Positions 36,073 to 44,184 of a stretch of 64,000 nt of DNA are shown one piece after another. Source of the DNA: Runella sp. SP2 (lineage in GTDB: Bacteria > Bacteroidota > Bacteroidia > Cytophagales > Spirosomataceae); contig NZ_CP031030.1 in the NCBI RefSeq assembly GCF_003711225.1, forward strand, positions 2,728,001 to 2,792,000. The letters run 5' to 3'. The translations under genes were made by a program, and so were the position numbers. Below the pieces are notes generated by a model, which saw only the letters and a list, made by a program, of their open reading frames with translations, was not told the DNA's origin and ran no database searches. Within the stretch, counting starts at the first letter, position 1, and every line of letters starts with the position of its first letter.

Positions 36073-36576
36073 TTAGTCAGTCAATTCAGCAAAATCTTGC
36101 GGGCGAACTTTGAATTTGGGACGTTCTCCTTTGGGGACAATCACAATGAGATCTGTTGAAACCCGTGAACCGTTTTTCAACAAATAACCGCCTTCCACCT
36201 TCGTTGTCGTGCCGTTTTGTGTGTATGGCACATAAAATGCCTTTGCCTTCACGTTTGCCCCTTTAGAAGTCAGGCGCTTTCCAGTAGCATTCGTACATTC
36301 AAAACGCGCAATTGCCGACGGGTCACCTTCAAAAATGCTATTGAGGTTATCTCCTTCTTTTTTGAAATAAATCAGCATACACCCACTTTTATTTTGTGCT
36401 ACTACCGATACTTCATACCGCGAATAGGTTTCTTCGGTACGTTCGTTACGAATGGTGTAACTAAATTCAATACCATTCAATGCAGAAGGCTTGTCTTCTG
36501 TCAATTCAAGTGCCGCTTGTGCAAAAGCTACGTTCAATGTCAGAAGGGTTGCGACAAAACTCAATACTATTTTCAT
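36073..36576 (-). CDS. Secreted protein of unknown function
   Basis: 167 residues, signal peptide MKIVLSFVATLLTLNVAFAQ. The mature protein appears to be all beta (LNGIEFSYTIRNERTEETYS, RYEVSVVAQNKSGCMLIYFK, GYLLKNGSRVSTDLIVIVPK), like an immunoglobulin- or transthyretin-like domain, with two cysteines. I do not recognise a family. It is probably first in a two-gene transcript with the L7/L12-like exported protein (37 bp apart), the only clue to function. A 217-bp intergenic space separates it from the divergent LytTR regulator gene. Confidence 0.65.
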   Translation of the reverse strand: MKIVLSFVATLLTLNVAFAQAALELTEDKPSALNGIEFSYTIRNERTEETYSRYEVSVVAQNKSGCMLIYFKKEGDNLNSIFEGDPSAIARFECTNATGKRLTSKGANVKAKAFYVPYTQNGTTTKVEGGYLLKNGSRVSTDLIVIVPKGERPKFKVRPQDFAELTD

Positions 36577-36793
36577 TGTAAGAATAGAGGTAATAATTTG
36601 AATTAAAATTGATTAGCGATTTGACACTGCAAAAGTACACTGAAGAACTCCACTGCCTTTACCCAGTTCACGAAACGCAGGCCAACCTCCACCAACTGTT
36701 TATTTCAGTTCATAAAACCAAAAACAGAGGTGAGTTTTTTTAAAATATACCAAAACATGAAGTATCTTTAGCCGTTCGTTTCAACCCTTACCT

Positions 36794-37546
36794 ATGCTCG
36801 TAAATGCAATTATTGTCGATGATGAGCCCTCGGCGCGTTCATTACTTCGGCAAATTCTTTCGGAACACTGCCCAGCAGTACGCGTACTTGAAGAGGCCGC
36901 TGACGTAAAATCGGCCGTCAAATTGATTAATAAACACGCCGTCGATTTGGTATTTTTGGACATCGAAATGCCAGAAGAAAACGGTTTTGCCTTGTTTGAC
37001 TACTTCAATCAGCCTACTTTTCAGGTTATTTTTTGTACTGCTTATTCGGAATATGCACTCCAAGCATTTGAAGTTTCGGCCGTGGATTATATTCTCAAAC
37101 CCGTTAGCATTTCTAAACTCGTAGCCGCCGTTGAGAAAGCAACCAAGCTAATTGGACAGCCTCAATTACCCCAACGCTTCCAAACTTTAAGGGAGAATTT
37201 AAGCGTTACCACCCTTCAAAAAATAGCCCTTCCGATGTCTGACAGTCTTGTTTTTGTGCAATTGGAGGATATTTTCTTTTTTGAAGCCGATGGCTCCTAC
37301 ACCCACGTAGTAACCAAAAACGGAAAGACATTGATCAGTAAAAAAATCAAAGAATTTGATGAATTACTCGGCAACGACGCGCGCTTTTATCGAATTCATC
37401 GCTCTTTTTTGATCAATACACACCAAATTAGAAAATACAACAAAAAAGACGGTGCTTCTGTCGAATTTGAGAACGGTTTGAGTGTGCCCATTGCCCGCGA
37501 AAAAGTCAAAGAGTTTGATGATTTTATTGCAGGTATTCGTGTTTAA
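36794..37546 (+). CDS. LytTR-family response regulator
   Basis: 250 residues. Receiver domain 1-120 with the acidic pocket Asp9/Asp10 (IIVDDEPSARSLL), phospho-acceptor Asp56 in DLVFLDIEMPEENG, the switch Thr/Ser in FCTAYSEYALQAF and the Lys in YILKPVS. A linker leads to a LytTR DNA-binding domain (about 150-245) with FFEADGSYTHVVTKNGKTL and FYRIHRSFLINTHQIRKYN. It is regulated by the histidine kinase encoded 13 bp downstream. Upstream at 36763-36770 is TATCTTTA, a near-consensus -7 element. Targets are unknown; the pair is typical of LytSR-type systems of Bacteroidota. Confidence 0.95.
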   Translation: MLVNAIIVDDEPSARSLLRQILSEHCPAVRVLEEAADVKSAVKLINKHAVDLVFLDIEMPEENGFALFDYFNQPTFQVIFCTAYSEYALQAFEVSAVDYILKPVSISKLVAAVEKATKLIGQPQLPQRFQTLRENLSVTTLQKIALPMSDSLVFVQLEDIFFFEADGSYTHVVTKNGKTLISKKIKEFDELLGNDARFYRIHRSFLINTHQIRKYNKKDGASVEFENGLSVPIAREKVKEFDDFIAGIRV

Positions 37547-37559
37547 TATAGCCCCAAAA

Positions 37560-39419
37560 ATGAAACCCTATATTCTCGTTCTTTTGGTACTCATGACTCA
37601 AAGCCTTTGGGGTCAGAAAACATACGAACAACTGCTCGTTGATATTAAAAAACACAGCCCTCAAGACAGTATTCGGGTAGAATTGCTCGTGGACGCTTGC
37701 GTAGCTGCCACTTTTCGGGCCGACACGTTGGTGTTAAAAATGGCTACAGAGGCCAACCAGTTGTCCAATAAATTGGGTTATGAGAAGGGAAAAATCAGAT
37801 CACTAAACTGTCTGGGGAATTACTATTTTAGCCGTGCCCTCAACGACAAAGCGATAAATTATTACCTCCAAGCGCTCCGAATCGCTGAAAAAAGGAATGA
37901 TTTTGAAAATATCGTCATCGGAAAAAGTAATTTAGCCAACGTTTTTTCTCATAATTTTGAAGACCAAAAAGCCATCAAATTATTGAACGAATGTGACCAG
38001 CTTTTAATCAAAAATGGGCAAATTTTCACCCAAAGCAGGGCTGCTATTCTGACCAACTTGGCCAATTCTTACTTTCAATTAAAACAATACACCAAAGCGA
38101 TTCAAACCTACAACGAGGTTCTTGCTATTTGTCAAAAATTGAACATCGGTTTTGGACTGGCGCTTACACTCGACAACCTTGGCAAAACCTATTTTGAGTT
38201 GAAACAATACCCAAAAGCCCTTGATTATTTTGAAAAAGCCAAGATTGAAATAGAAAAACACCACGTTGATTTTGTCAGGGGGAAAAACCTCAATAACATA
38301 GGTAAAACCTACTCCGCGCTTGGTAATTCCATCAAAGGGCTGAAGTTTTTGCAACAAGCCAAGGTCATTGCTCTTCAGAATCAGGACAATGAGGCGCTTC
38401 GAGATATTTATTTTGAAATGCAAAAAGGATTCGCCCAAACCAATCAATTTAAAGCCGCTTTCGAGCATTTAGAAAAATATAGTATTCTAAAAGACAGCGT
38501 GTTTAGTTCGGAGAAAAACAAAACCATCCAAGAACTTAATACCAAATACGAAACCGAAAAAAAGGACAACGAAATCAAATCGTTGGCTCAACAAAAACAA
38601 ATTTCAGAGCTTGAATCGGGACGAAAAACGGCCATTATTTACACTATTCTGGCTTTCTTGCTGGTTGGCAGTATGATGGCGTACGCGTTGTTTATGCGTT
38701 TTAAAACCCAAAAACAAAACGAACTCCTCACCACCCAACTCGAAGAAGCACAACGCCGTATTGAAATTGAACAAAAAGCGACCGAAAGCGAACTGAAAGC
38801 CCTAAAAAGCCAGATGAATCCTCACTTTATGTTCAATGCCCTCAATAGCATTCAAGAACAGTTTATGTACGGTGACAAAACACTTGCCAACGAGCAAATG
38901 GGGAATTTCACCTACCTCACTCGCCAAATTTTAAGTATTTCAGGAAAAAAACGCATCACGCTGGCCACCGAAATTGAGCTTCTTACGAAATATCTTGAAC
39001 TCGAAAAAATGCGCTTCTCGGAGGGTTTTAGCTACGAGATTTCACTGGATGACCAATTAGATGAAGATTATCACCAACTTCCACCCATGTTGATTCAGCC
39101 GTTCGTTGAAAATAGCATCAAACACGGATTGTTGCATAAAAATGGCGACAAACGGTTGTCAATCATGTTTTCGATGGACGAAACGGAAGAACATATTATA
39201 TGCGTGGTAGAGGATAACGGCGTCGGAAGGGCAAAATCAGCGGAATTGAAACAAAAACGATTCGCTTCGCACGAATCGTTTTCAACGGCTGCCACTTCCG
39301 AGCGACTTAGGCTTTTAAGTTCATCCTTAAACTCCCAAGAATTGGTGCATTACGACGATTTACTAGATGAACTAGGTCAAAGCTTGGGCACGCGTGTCAC
39401 GCTCAAAATTCCGCTTTAG
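37560..39419 (+). CDS. LytS/YehU-type sensor histidine kinase with periplasmic TPR domain
   Basis: 619 residues from ATG 37560; the in-frame start at 37482 lies within the regulator gene. Signal peptide MKPYILVLLVLMTQSLWGQ is followed by about seven TPR units (for example AINYYLQALRIAEKRNDFEN, AIQTYNEVLAICQKLNIGFG, ALDYFEKAKIEIEKHHVDFV) in the periplasm. A membrane helix near 385 (IIYTILAFLLVGSMMAYALF) leads into a coiled linker and the His_kinase domain: LKSQMNPHFMFNALNSIQEQ (phosphorylated His), then MLIQPFVENSIKHGLL and CVVEDNGVGR of the ATP lid. TPRs suggest that the signal is a protein or peptide. Co-transcribed with the LytTR gene. Confidence 0.94.
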   Translation: MKPYILVLLVLMTQSLWGQKTYEQLLVDIKKHSPQDSIRVELLVDACVAATFRADTLVLKMATEANQLSNKLGYEKGKIRSLNCLGNYYFSRALNDKAINYYLQALRIAEKRNDFENIVIGKSNLANVFSHNFEDQKAIKLLNECDQLLIKNGQIFTQSRAAILTNLANSYFQLKQYTKAIQTYNEVLAICQKLNIGFGLALTLDNLGKTYFELKQYPKALDYFEKAKIEIEKHHVDFVRGKNLNNIGKTYSALGNSIKGLKFLQQAKVIALQNQDNEALRDIYFEMQKGFAQTNQFKAAFEHLEKYSILKDSVFSSEKNKTIQELNTKYETEKKDNEIKSLAQQKQISELESGRKTAIIYTILAFLLVGSMMAYALFMRFKTQKQNELLTTQLEEAQRRIEIEQKATESELKALKSQMNPHFMFNALNSIQEQFMYGDKTLANEQMGNFTYLTRQILSISGKKRITLATEIELLTKYLELEKMRFSEGFSYEISLDDQLDEDYHQLPPMLIQPFVENSIKHGLLHKNGDKRLSIMFSMDETEEHIICVVEDNGVGRAKSAELKQKRFASHESFSTAATSERLRLLSSSLNSQELVHYDDLLDELGQSLGTRVTLKIPL

Positions 39420-39459
39420 TGCCTTATCCTGAGAAATGATGGTGTATTAAATCGCTTAT

Positions 39460-40536
39460 TTATCCCCGTTTTCCTCTTAAATATTGAACAGGCACATTCA
39501 CGTCGTCTCCTAGTTCATACGCGGCATTCTGGGCAAAATAAGGGTTTCTCAAAATTTCTCGTGCAAAAAAAATCAAATCGGCTTTGCCCGTTTGAAGGAT
39601 TTCATTGGCTTGGTCTGCCGACGTAATTAGCCCTACCGCTCCCGTTTTAATTCCCGTTTCAGCTTTAATCCGTTCGGCAAATGGTACTTGATAGTTAGGG
39701 GCAATGGGAATCGCGGAAGGAGCAACAAAACCACCCGTTGAGCAGTCAATGAGGTCCACTCCTGCGTCCTTCAACAAATGCGCCAGTCGCACCGAATCAT
39801 CACCCGTCCAGCCATCTTCCCGCCAATCGGTGGCCGAAATACGCACAAAAAGGGGCGTTTCGGACGTAATTATTTGTTTCACAGCCTCTACCACTTGGAG
39901 CAACAACCGTGCTCGGTTTTCAAAACTACCGCCGTATTCGTCGGTTCGATGATTGGCCACGGGAGATAAAAACTCGTTCAATAAATACCCATGCGCCGCG
40001 TGAATTTCAATGACATCAAACCCTGCCTCCAGCGCCCGTTGGGTCGCTTTTTTAAAGTCTAAAATTACCTTTTCAATGTCGGAAATTGATAATTCTTGAG
40101 AGTACGTTTTATGGTCGCTCAACAAGGTCGCACTGGGTGAAACGGGCACCCAACCGCCATTTTCTACCGAAACATAGCGCCCACCGTTCCAAGGCACTGC
40201 TGAACTTGCTTTGTAACCCGCGTGGGCCAGTTGTACACCTGACATTGCTCCTTGGCTATGAATAAAGCGATTGATTCGACGAAGGGGTTCGATGTGGTCA
40301 TCTGACCAAATTCCTAAATCGCCCACCGAAATGCGCCCTTCAGGGGATACAGCCATCGCTTCGGTGATAATCAGGCCCGTACCGCCCACCGCACGGCTAC
40401 CCAAATGAACCAAATGCCAATCATCCGCAAAACCATCGGTGGCTGAATACTGGCACATGGGCGACATTACAATTCTATTTTTGAGGGTAATTCCCTTTAT
40501 TTTCAGGGGTGAAAAAAGTGTGTTATCCGTCGTCAT
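39460..40536 (-). CDS. NADH:flavin oxidoreductase, old yellow enzyme family (YqjM/NamA-like)
   Basis: 358 residues from ATG 40536. FMN-dependent ene-reductase of the YqjM class: LFSPLKIKGITLKNRIVMSP start, MCQYSATDGFADDWHLVHLG, substrate-binding HAAHGYLLNEFLSPVANHRT, TDEYGGSFENRARLLLQVVE, and FMN phosphate-binding segments GAVGLITSAD and KADLIFFAREILRNPYF. The Cys in MCQYS is the redox-tuning cysteine of the thermophilic-like/YqjM group. It reduces activated C=C bonds with NAD(P)H. It stands alone, convergent with the kinase gene; no clear terminator lies between. A natural substrate cannot be given. Confidence 0.95.
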   Translation of the reverse strand: MTTDNTLFSPLKIKGITLKNRIVMSPMCQYSATDGFADDWHLVHLGSRAVGGTGLIITEAMAVSPEGRISVGDLGIWSDDHIEPLRRINRFIHSQGAMSGVQLAHAGYKASSAVPWNGGRYVSVENGGWVPVSPSATLLSDHKTYSQELSISDIEKVILDFKKATQRALEAGFDVIEIHAAHGYLLNEFLSPVANHRTDEYGGSFENRARLLLQVVEAVKQIITSETPLFVRISATDWREDGWTGDDSVRLAHLLKDAGVDLIDCSTGGFVAPSAIPIAPNYQVPFAERIKAETGIKTGAVGLITSADQANEILQTGKADLIFFAREILRNPYFAQNAAYELGDDVNVPVQYLRGKRG

Positions 40537-40736
40537 GGTTAAAACTGTGTTTCTCACAAAACCTTTTTTGGGGGGTGAATAGTTTCGTCGCAGTTAAATA
40601 CAGAAGCATGGCTAAAGATAGAGCAATCTAAACTTATCTTTTTTGTTTCACATTCATTCTAAAAGGATAAAGTAAGTTGAACTATAACCCTCCTTTTATA
40701 GTCGAAGATTCGTAACCTTAACCATCATCAGTAATC

Positions 40737-41687
40737 ATGAAATTCGTATCCCTTTGTAAGGTGCTACTGCTATGCAGTTGCCTTTATTTTCCTGCCTTTG
40801 CCCAGCAAATTTCCAAAGAAGAGCTCCTTTTTCTCACCCCCGAATGGAAAGGCGAACGCTTCCCCGATGGCCGCCCCAAAGTACCTGACGCTATTTTAAA
40901 ACGAATGCGCTTGGTCACCCACGAAGAAGCTTGGGCCGTTATGAAAGGTGAAAACTTTCGCTATCAATACGCCGAAGGTTGGCAATGTATTAATCCCGAC
41001 AGCGTGCTGATTGGACGGGCGCTTACGGCTACTTTTATGCCTGGCCGCCCTGATGTTCATCGGGTTATCGACAAAAAAGGACACGAAAAAGACGGACGTA
41101 TCAAATCCCAAAACGCTTGGCCGATTGACATGCTCGTCAGAGGAGACGTGTACGTGGTTGACCAGCTAGGTGCCCACGAAAATGGCCCGACGATTGGTGA
41201 TAACCTTGGAAATTCTATTTATGCCAAAACGGGTAATGGAATTGTGTACGAAGGTGCTATCCGCGACATTGCAGGGCTAAAAGAAATTGGTGGATTTACT
41301 TCATATTTTCGGAGCTACCACCCTTCGCACCACCTCAACAACCCCGATGGTGACTTAAATACGACCCTCGTGGCCATCAACCGCCCTACCCGCATCGGAA
41401 AAGTCATGGTTATACCAGGAGATATTGTGCTAGGTCGCGATGGCGCTGTGACTTTTATACCCCCTCATTTGGCCGAAAAAGTAGTTACGGTTTCCGAAAT
41501 TGTTCGTCTGCGTGACATGTTTGGGCACGAACGTCTCCGTCAACAAAAATACACCCCTGGGCAAATTGATAACCGTTGGTCTGACGAAATTGAAAAGGAC
41601 TTTTCGCAATGGTTGAACGCCCACATCAACGAATTGCCCGTTCCCAAAGAACAAATTCAGGAATACCTCAAAAAACGGACGTGGTAA
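40737..41687 (+). CDS. Exported RraA-like (HMG/CHA aldolase fold) protein
   Basis: 316 residues with signal peptide ending near FPAFAQ. The core, about residues 85-255, is the RraA/demethylmenaquinone-methyltransferase-like fold: DMLVRGDVYVVDQLGAHENG, GIVYEGAIRDIAGLKEIGGF (the R-D pair that holds substrate and Mg2+), then VMVIPGDIVLGRDGAVTFIP. N- and C-terminal extensions of about 60 residues each are beyond the usual family. RraA-like enzymes include 4-hydroxy-4-methyl-2-oxoglutarate aldolases and oxaloacetate decarboxylases. A signal peptide is unusual. It is 59 bp upstream of an exported enolase-superfamily gene, which suggests a shared catabolic role on a sugar acid or similar compound. 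Confidence 0.85.
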   Translation: MKFVSLCKVLLLCSCLYFPAFAQQISKEELLFLTPEWKGERFPDGRPKVPDAILKRMRLVTHEEAWAVMKGENFRYQYAEGWQCINPDSVLIGRALTATFMPGRPDVHRVIDKKGHEKDGRIKSQNAWPIDMLVRGDVYVVDQLGAHENGPTIGDNLGNSIYAKTGNGIVYEGAIRDIAGLKEIGGFTSYFRSYHPSHHLNNPDGDLNTTLVAINRPTRIGKVMVIPGDIVLGRDGAVTFIPPHLAEKVVTVSEIVRLRDMFGHERLRQQKYTPGQIDNRWSDEIEKDFSQWLNAHINELPVPKEQIQEYLKKRTW

Positions 41688-41746
41688 CCTCCCTGACTTC
41701 AGTTGCAACATTACCTATCAGTTTACATAAACCTCATCAGTACCTC

Positions 41747-43021
41747 ATGACATCACGCCGTAATTTTTTAACCAAGGGCGCTATTTCAGCGGCGCTTGGC
41801 TTATCGACCCTCCAAAGTTTTGGACAAGGACTGGAAACCGCCATCGAACGGACACCCCTTTCATCGGCTCCCTCAGACCTAAAAATCACTGACATCAAAT
41901 GCGGATTTATTCGTGGCGGGCACAGCTTGTTTGTGAAGATTTATACCAACCAAGGAATTTACGGCTGCGGCGAAGGCGTTGACGCAACCCCAGGTACCTA
42001 CCACTTGGTAAAAATGATGGGCGACCGAATCAAGGGAAAAAGCCCACTCAACGTACACCGACTTTTTGAGGACATTCGTCGTTCGGGCTATTTTGAAGGG
42101 TCACAAGCGGGCATGTACATTGCGGTACTTTCTGCCGTCGAAACGGCGCTTTGGGACCTCACTGGCAAAGCCCTCGGACTGCCAGTGTATCAGTTGTTAG
42201 GCGGAAAATTTCGGGATAAAATCCGCGTGTATTGCGATACAGGCGCCTACCGTACCAGCGGCCCCACACCCGATGATTTTGCCAAAGCGGCTAAAAACGC
42301 CGCAAAAATGGGATTTACGGCCGTAAAATTTGACATTGACGAACGCAACGACCCCAATAAATTTGATTCGTACAACTGGACGGCCAGCAATGGCGAACTC
42401 GAACGGATGTACAACCAAATCGCTGCCGTTCGGGAAGCAGTAGGCCCTAAAGTCGATATTTGTGTTGATATGCACGGACGATATGACACCACAACGGGCA
42501 AGCGTGTGGCCAAAATGATGGAGCCTTTGAAGCTATTGTTTTTGGAAGAGCCCTTTCCCGCCGACAATCCTGAAGCCTATAAAATTGTCCGCGATTCAAC
42601 CCAAACGCCCATTTGTGCGGGAGAAAACCACTATTTAGCCCACGGTTTCCGTAAATTATTGGAATTAGGCGCGGTTGACATCGTCATGCCCGATTTACAA
42701 AAAGCAGGAGGACTCGGCGAAGGCCAACGGATTGCGAACCTTTCAAATCTTTATTACGTCCCCTTTGCGCCGCACATGGTAGCGTCGTATTTGGGGGCAA
42801 TGGCGGCTTCTCACGTATGCGCAACCGTGCCCAATTTCCTCATTTTGGAATGGCAAATTTACTTCCATGAAGACCCGATGTTTAAGGAAATTGTCACGTT
42901 CGACGGCCCCATGGTGAAAGACGGCTACATTCCCCTTTCGGAAAAACCTGGCATTGGTGTTGACATCAACGAAGAAGGAATGCGAAAATACGCGCCCAAA
43001 GGCGTTCCTTTTTTTGAATAA
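41747..43021 (+). CDS. Mandelate racemase/muconate-lactonizing enzyme family, Tat-exported
   Basis: 424 residues from ATG 41747; the longer frame from 41609 overlaps the RraA gene. The N-terminus MTSRRNFLTKGAISAALG is a twin-arginine signal. The enolase-superfamily capping domain is followed by the barrel with a Lys in FTAVKFDID, metal ligands Asp in ICVDMHGRYD, Glu in LFLEEPFP and Glu in CAGENHYL, and a His in FAPHMVASYLG. These fit sugar-acid dehydratases (galactonate/gluconate type) rather than mandelate racemase itself. The reaction would be proton abstraction next to a carboxylate, with loss of water. Export is odd for this family. It ends at a bidirectional terminator. Confidence 0.9.
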   Translation: MTSRRNFLTKGAISAALGLSTLQSFGQGLETAIERTPLSSAPSDLKITDIKCGFIRGGHSLFVKIYTNQGIYGCGEGVDATPGTYHLVKMMGDRIKGKSPLNVHRLFEDIRRSGYFEGSQAGMYIAVLSAVETALWDLTGKALGLPVYQLLGGKFRDKIRVYCDTGAYRTSGPTPDDFAKAAKNAAKMGFTAVKFDIDERNDPNKFDSYNWTASNGELERMYNQIAAVREAVGPKVDICVDMHGRYDTTTGKRVAKMMEPLKLLFLEEPFPADNPEAYKIVRDSTQTPICAGENHYLAHGFRKLLELGAVDIVMPDLQKAGGLGEGQRIANLSNLYYVPFAPHMVASYLGAMAASHVCATVPNFLILEWQIYFHEDPMFKEIVTFDGPMVKDGYIPLSEKPGIGVDINEEGMRKYAPKGVPFFE

Positions 43022-43026
43022 ATGGA

Positions 43027-43064
43027 ATTTCCCCAACCCCCATATTGGAAAGGGTTGGGGAAAT
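43027..43064. terminator. Bidirectional terminator
   Basis: ATTTCCCCAACCC (43027-43039) pairs with GGGTTGGGGAAAT (43052-43064), 13 bp perfect, between convergent genes. Confidence 0.9.
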
Positions 43065-43068
43065 TAAC

Positions 43069-44172
43069 CTAAGCCGTCACCACAAAACGAATTCCACCCA
43101 CCAACTTGTTTTGGTCGGTATCTGTTAGTTCAATATCAACCACCACTGCCTCGTTGTTTTTAAGTTTAAAATCAGGAATCGCCACCTCAAGTTCTCTTGT
43201 TCCTTTCTCCAATTTAAAATCCCAGAGATTTTTACGGACGGGTGCCAAAATATTGAGCTTAGACACTTCCAAATTGGGATTTTTTGCGATGAACATCCGA
43301 TCAGAGACACTTAATTGTACAGATGAGCGTGCAATCGTAGGGTTTAGTAACAACGCCGAACTGGCCCGCATTCTGTTTACTTCAATTCCTGCGTTTGCTT
43401 TCAGCGCCCTGACTGAAAAATCAGGAAGGACAACGGCTTCAAGTGGCGAAATCAGTCTCCGAAGCTGCGGTATTCGCGTACCTTTAATGACGTCCATTTT
43501 ACGTGGAACTACTTTTACTTGAAAGTTTTTAGCCCCAACAAACTCATTCGTTATCAACATTTTAACAAAGTTATTTTGCTGAATAATATTCAGATTTTGC
43601 TGACCGATGTGCCTGTCAGCAACCACAGGAAAAGTAGTCGCCGACATTGGTAAGTCATTATTGACAAAACTAAACACCCTTGCAAAAAGACACCGATGCC
43701 CGATCATGGCGGAGGTTGCCACAATTGGAAACGAAAGGGTAGTATCGCCTTGGGCTTGCACTTGTGCCGTTTGTACGCCCAATAATGTGCCGTGAATGGG
43801 GTCAAAACCCAAGGATGGATTGCAGATAAAGAGTTCAACGTGGCACGAATAACAAGGCAAATCACCACCGTTCCGAACGGTAACGGCAATTTGGTAGTTT
43901 TTTCCCGCCACCAACTGGTTATTGGCAATGGGCGTAGTTCCGTCAAAAATTTCAATATCAGGACTCATCCAAAATACCGTACCACTAGGCATGGGGCGGT
44001 TGCCCGTATCCGAATCATACCCTTTGATGTACAAAAATGTTTTATCGCGATAAGGCTTGGGCGGGCGCTTTTCGTGCTGACGCATCTCTTTAAAATCACG
44101 GCTATTTTGAAAAATTTCTATGTTTTTCTTGGCCTTCTGACGACGCTCACGAATAAATTTAAGAGTTTCCAT
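43069..44172 (-). CDS. CARDB-like protein of the envelope locus, unknown function
   Basis: 367 residues, no signal peptide. The first 60 residues are basic and helical (KFIRERRQKAKKNIEIFQ). From about 70 there is a beta-sandwich like CARDB/adhesion modules: SPDIEIFDGTTPIANNQLVA, then YQIAVTVRNGGDLPCYSCHV and a strand pair ending in LLGVQTAQVQAQGDTTLSFP. The rest contains a second beta-rich domain, which ends in AVVVDIELTDTDQNKLVGGI. I find no enzyme motif. It is the last gene of the minus-strand cluster, 12 bp after the phospholipase-C-family gene, so it probably works with that protein. The family assignment is by pattern only. Confidence 0.65.
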   Translation of the reverse strand: METLKFIRERRQKAKKNIEIFQNSRDFKEMRQHEKRPPKPYRDKTFLYIKGYDSDTGNRPMPSGTVFWMSPDIEIFDGTTPIANNQLVAGKNYQIAVTVRNGGDLPCYSCHVELFICNPSLGFDPIHGTLLGVQTAQVQAQGDTTLSFPIVATSAMIGHRCLFARVFSFVNNDLPMSATTFPVVADRHIGQQNLNIIQQNNFVKMLITNEFVGAKNFQVKVVPRKMDVIKGTRIPQLRRLISPLEAVVLPDFSVRALKANAGIEVNRMRASSALLLNPTIARSSVQLSVSDRMFIAKNPNLEVSKLNILAPVRKNLWDFKLEKGTRELEVAIPDFKLKNNEAVVVDIELTDTDQNKLVGGIRFVVTA

Positions 44173-44184
44173 AAGAAGTTTGGT

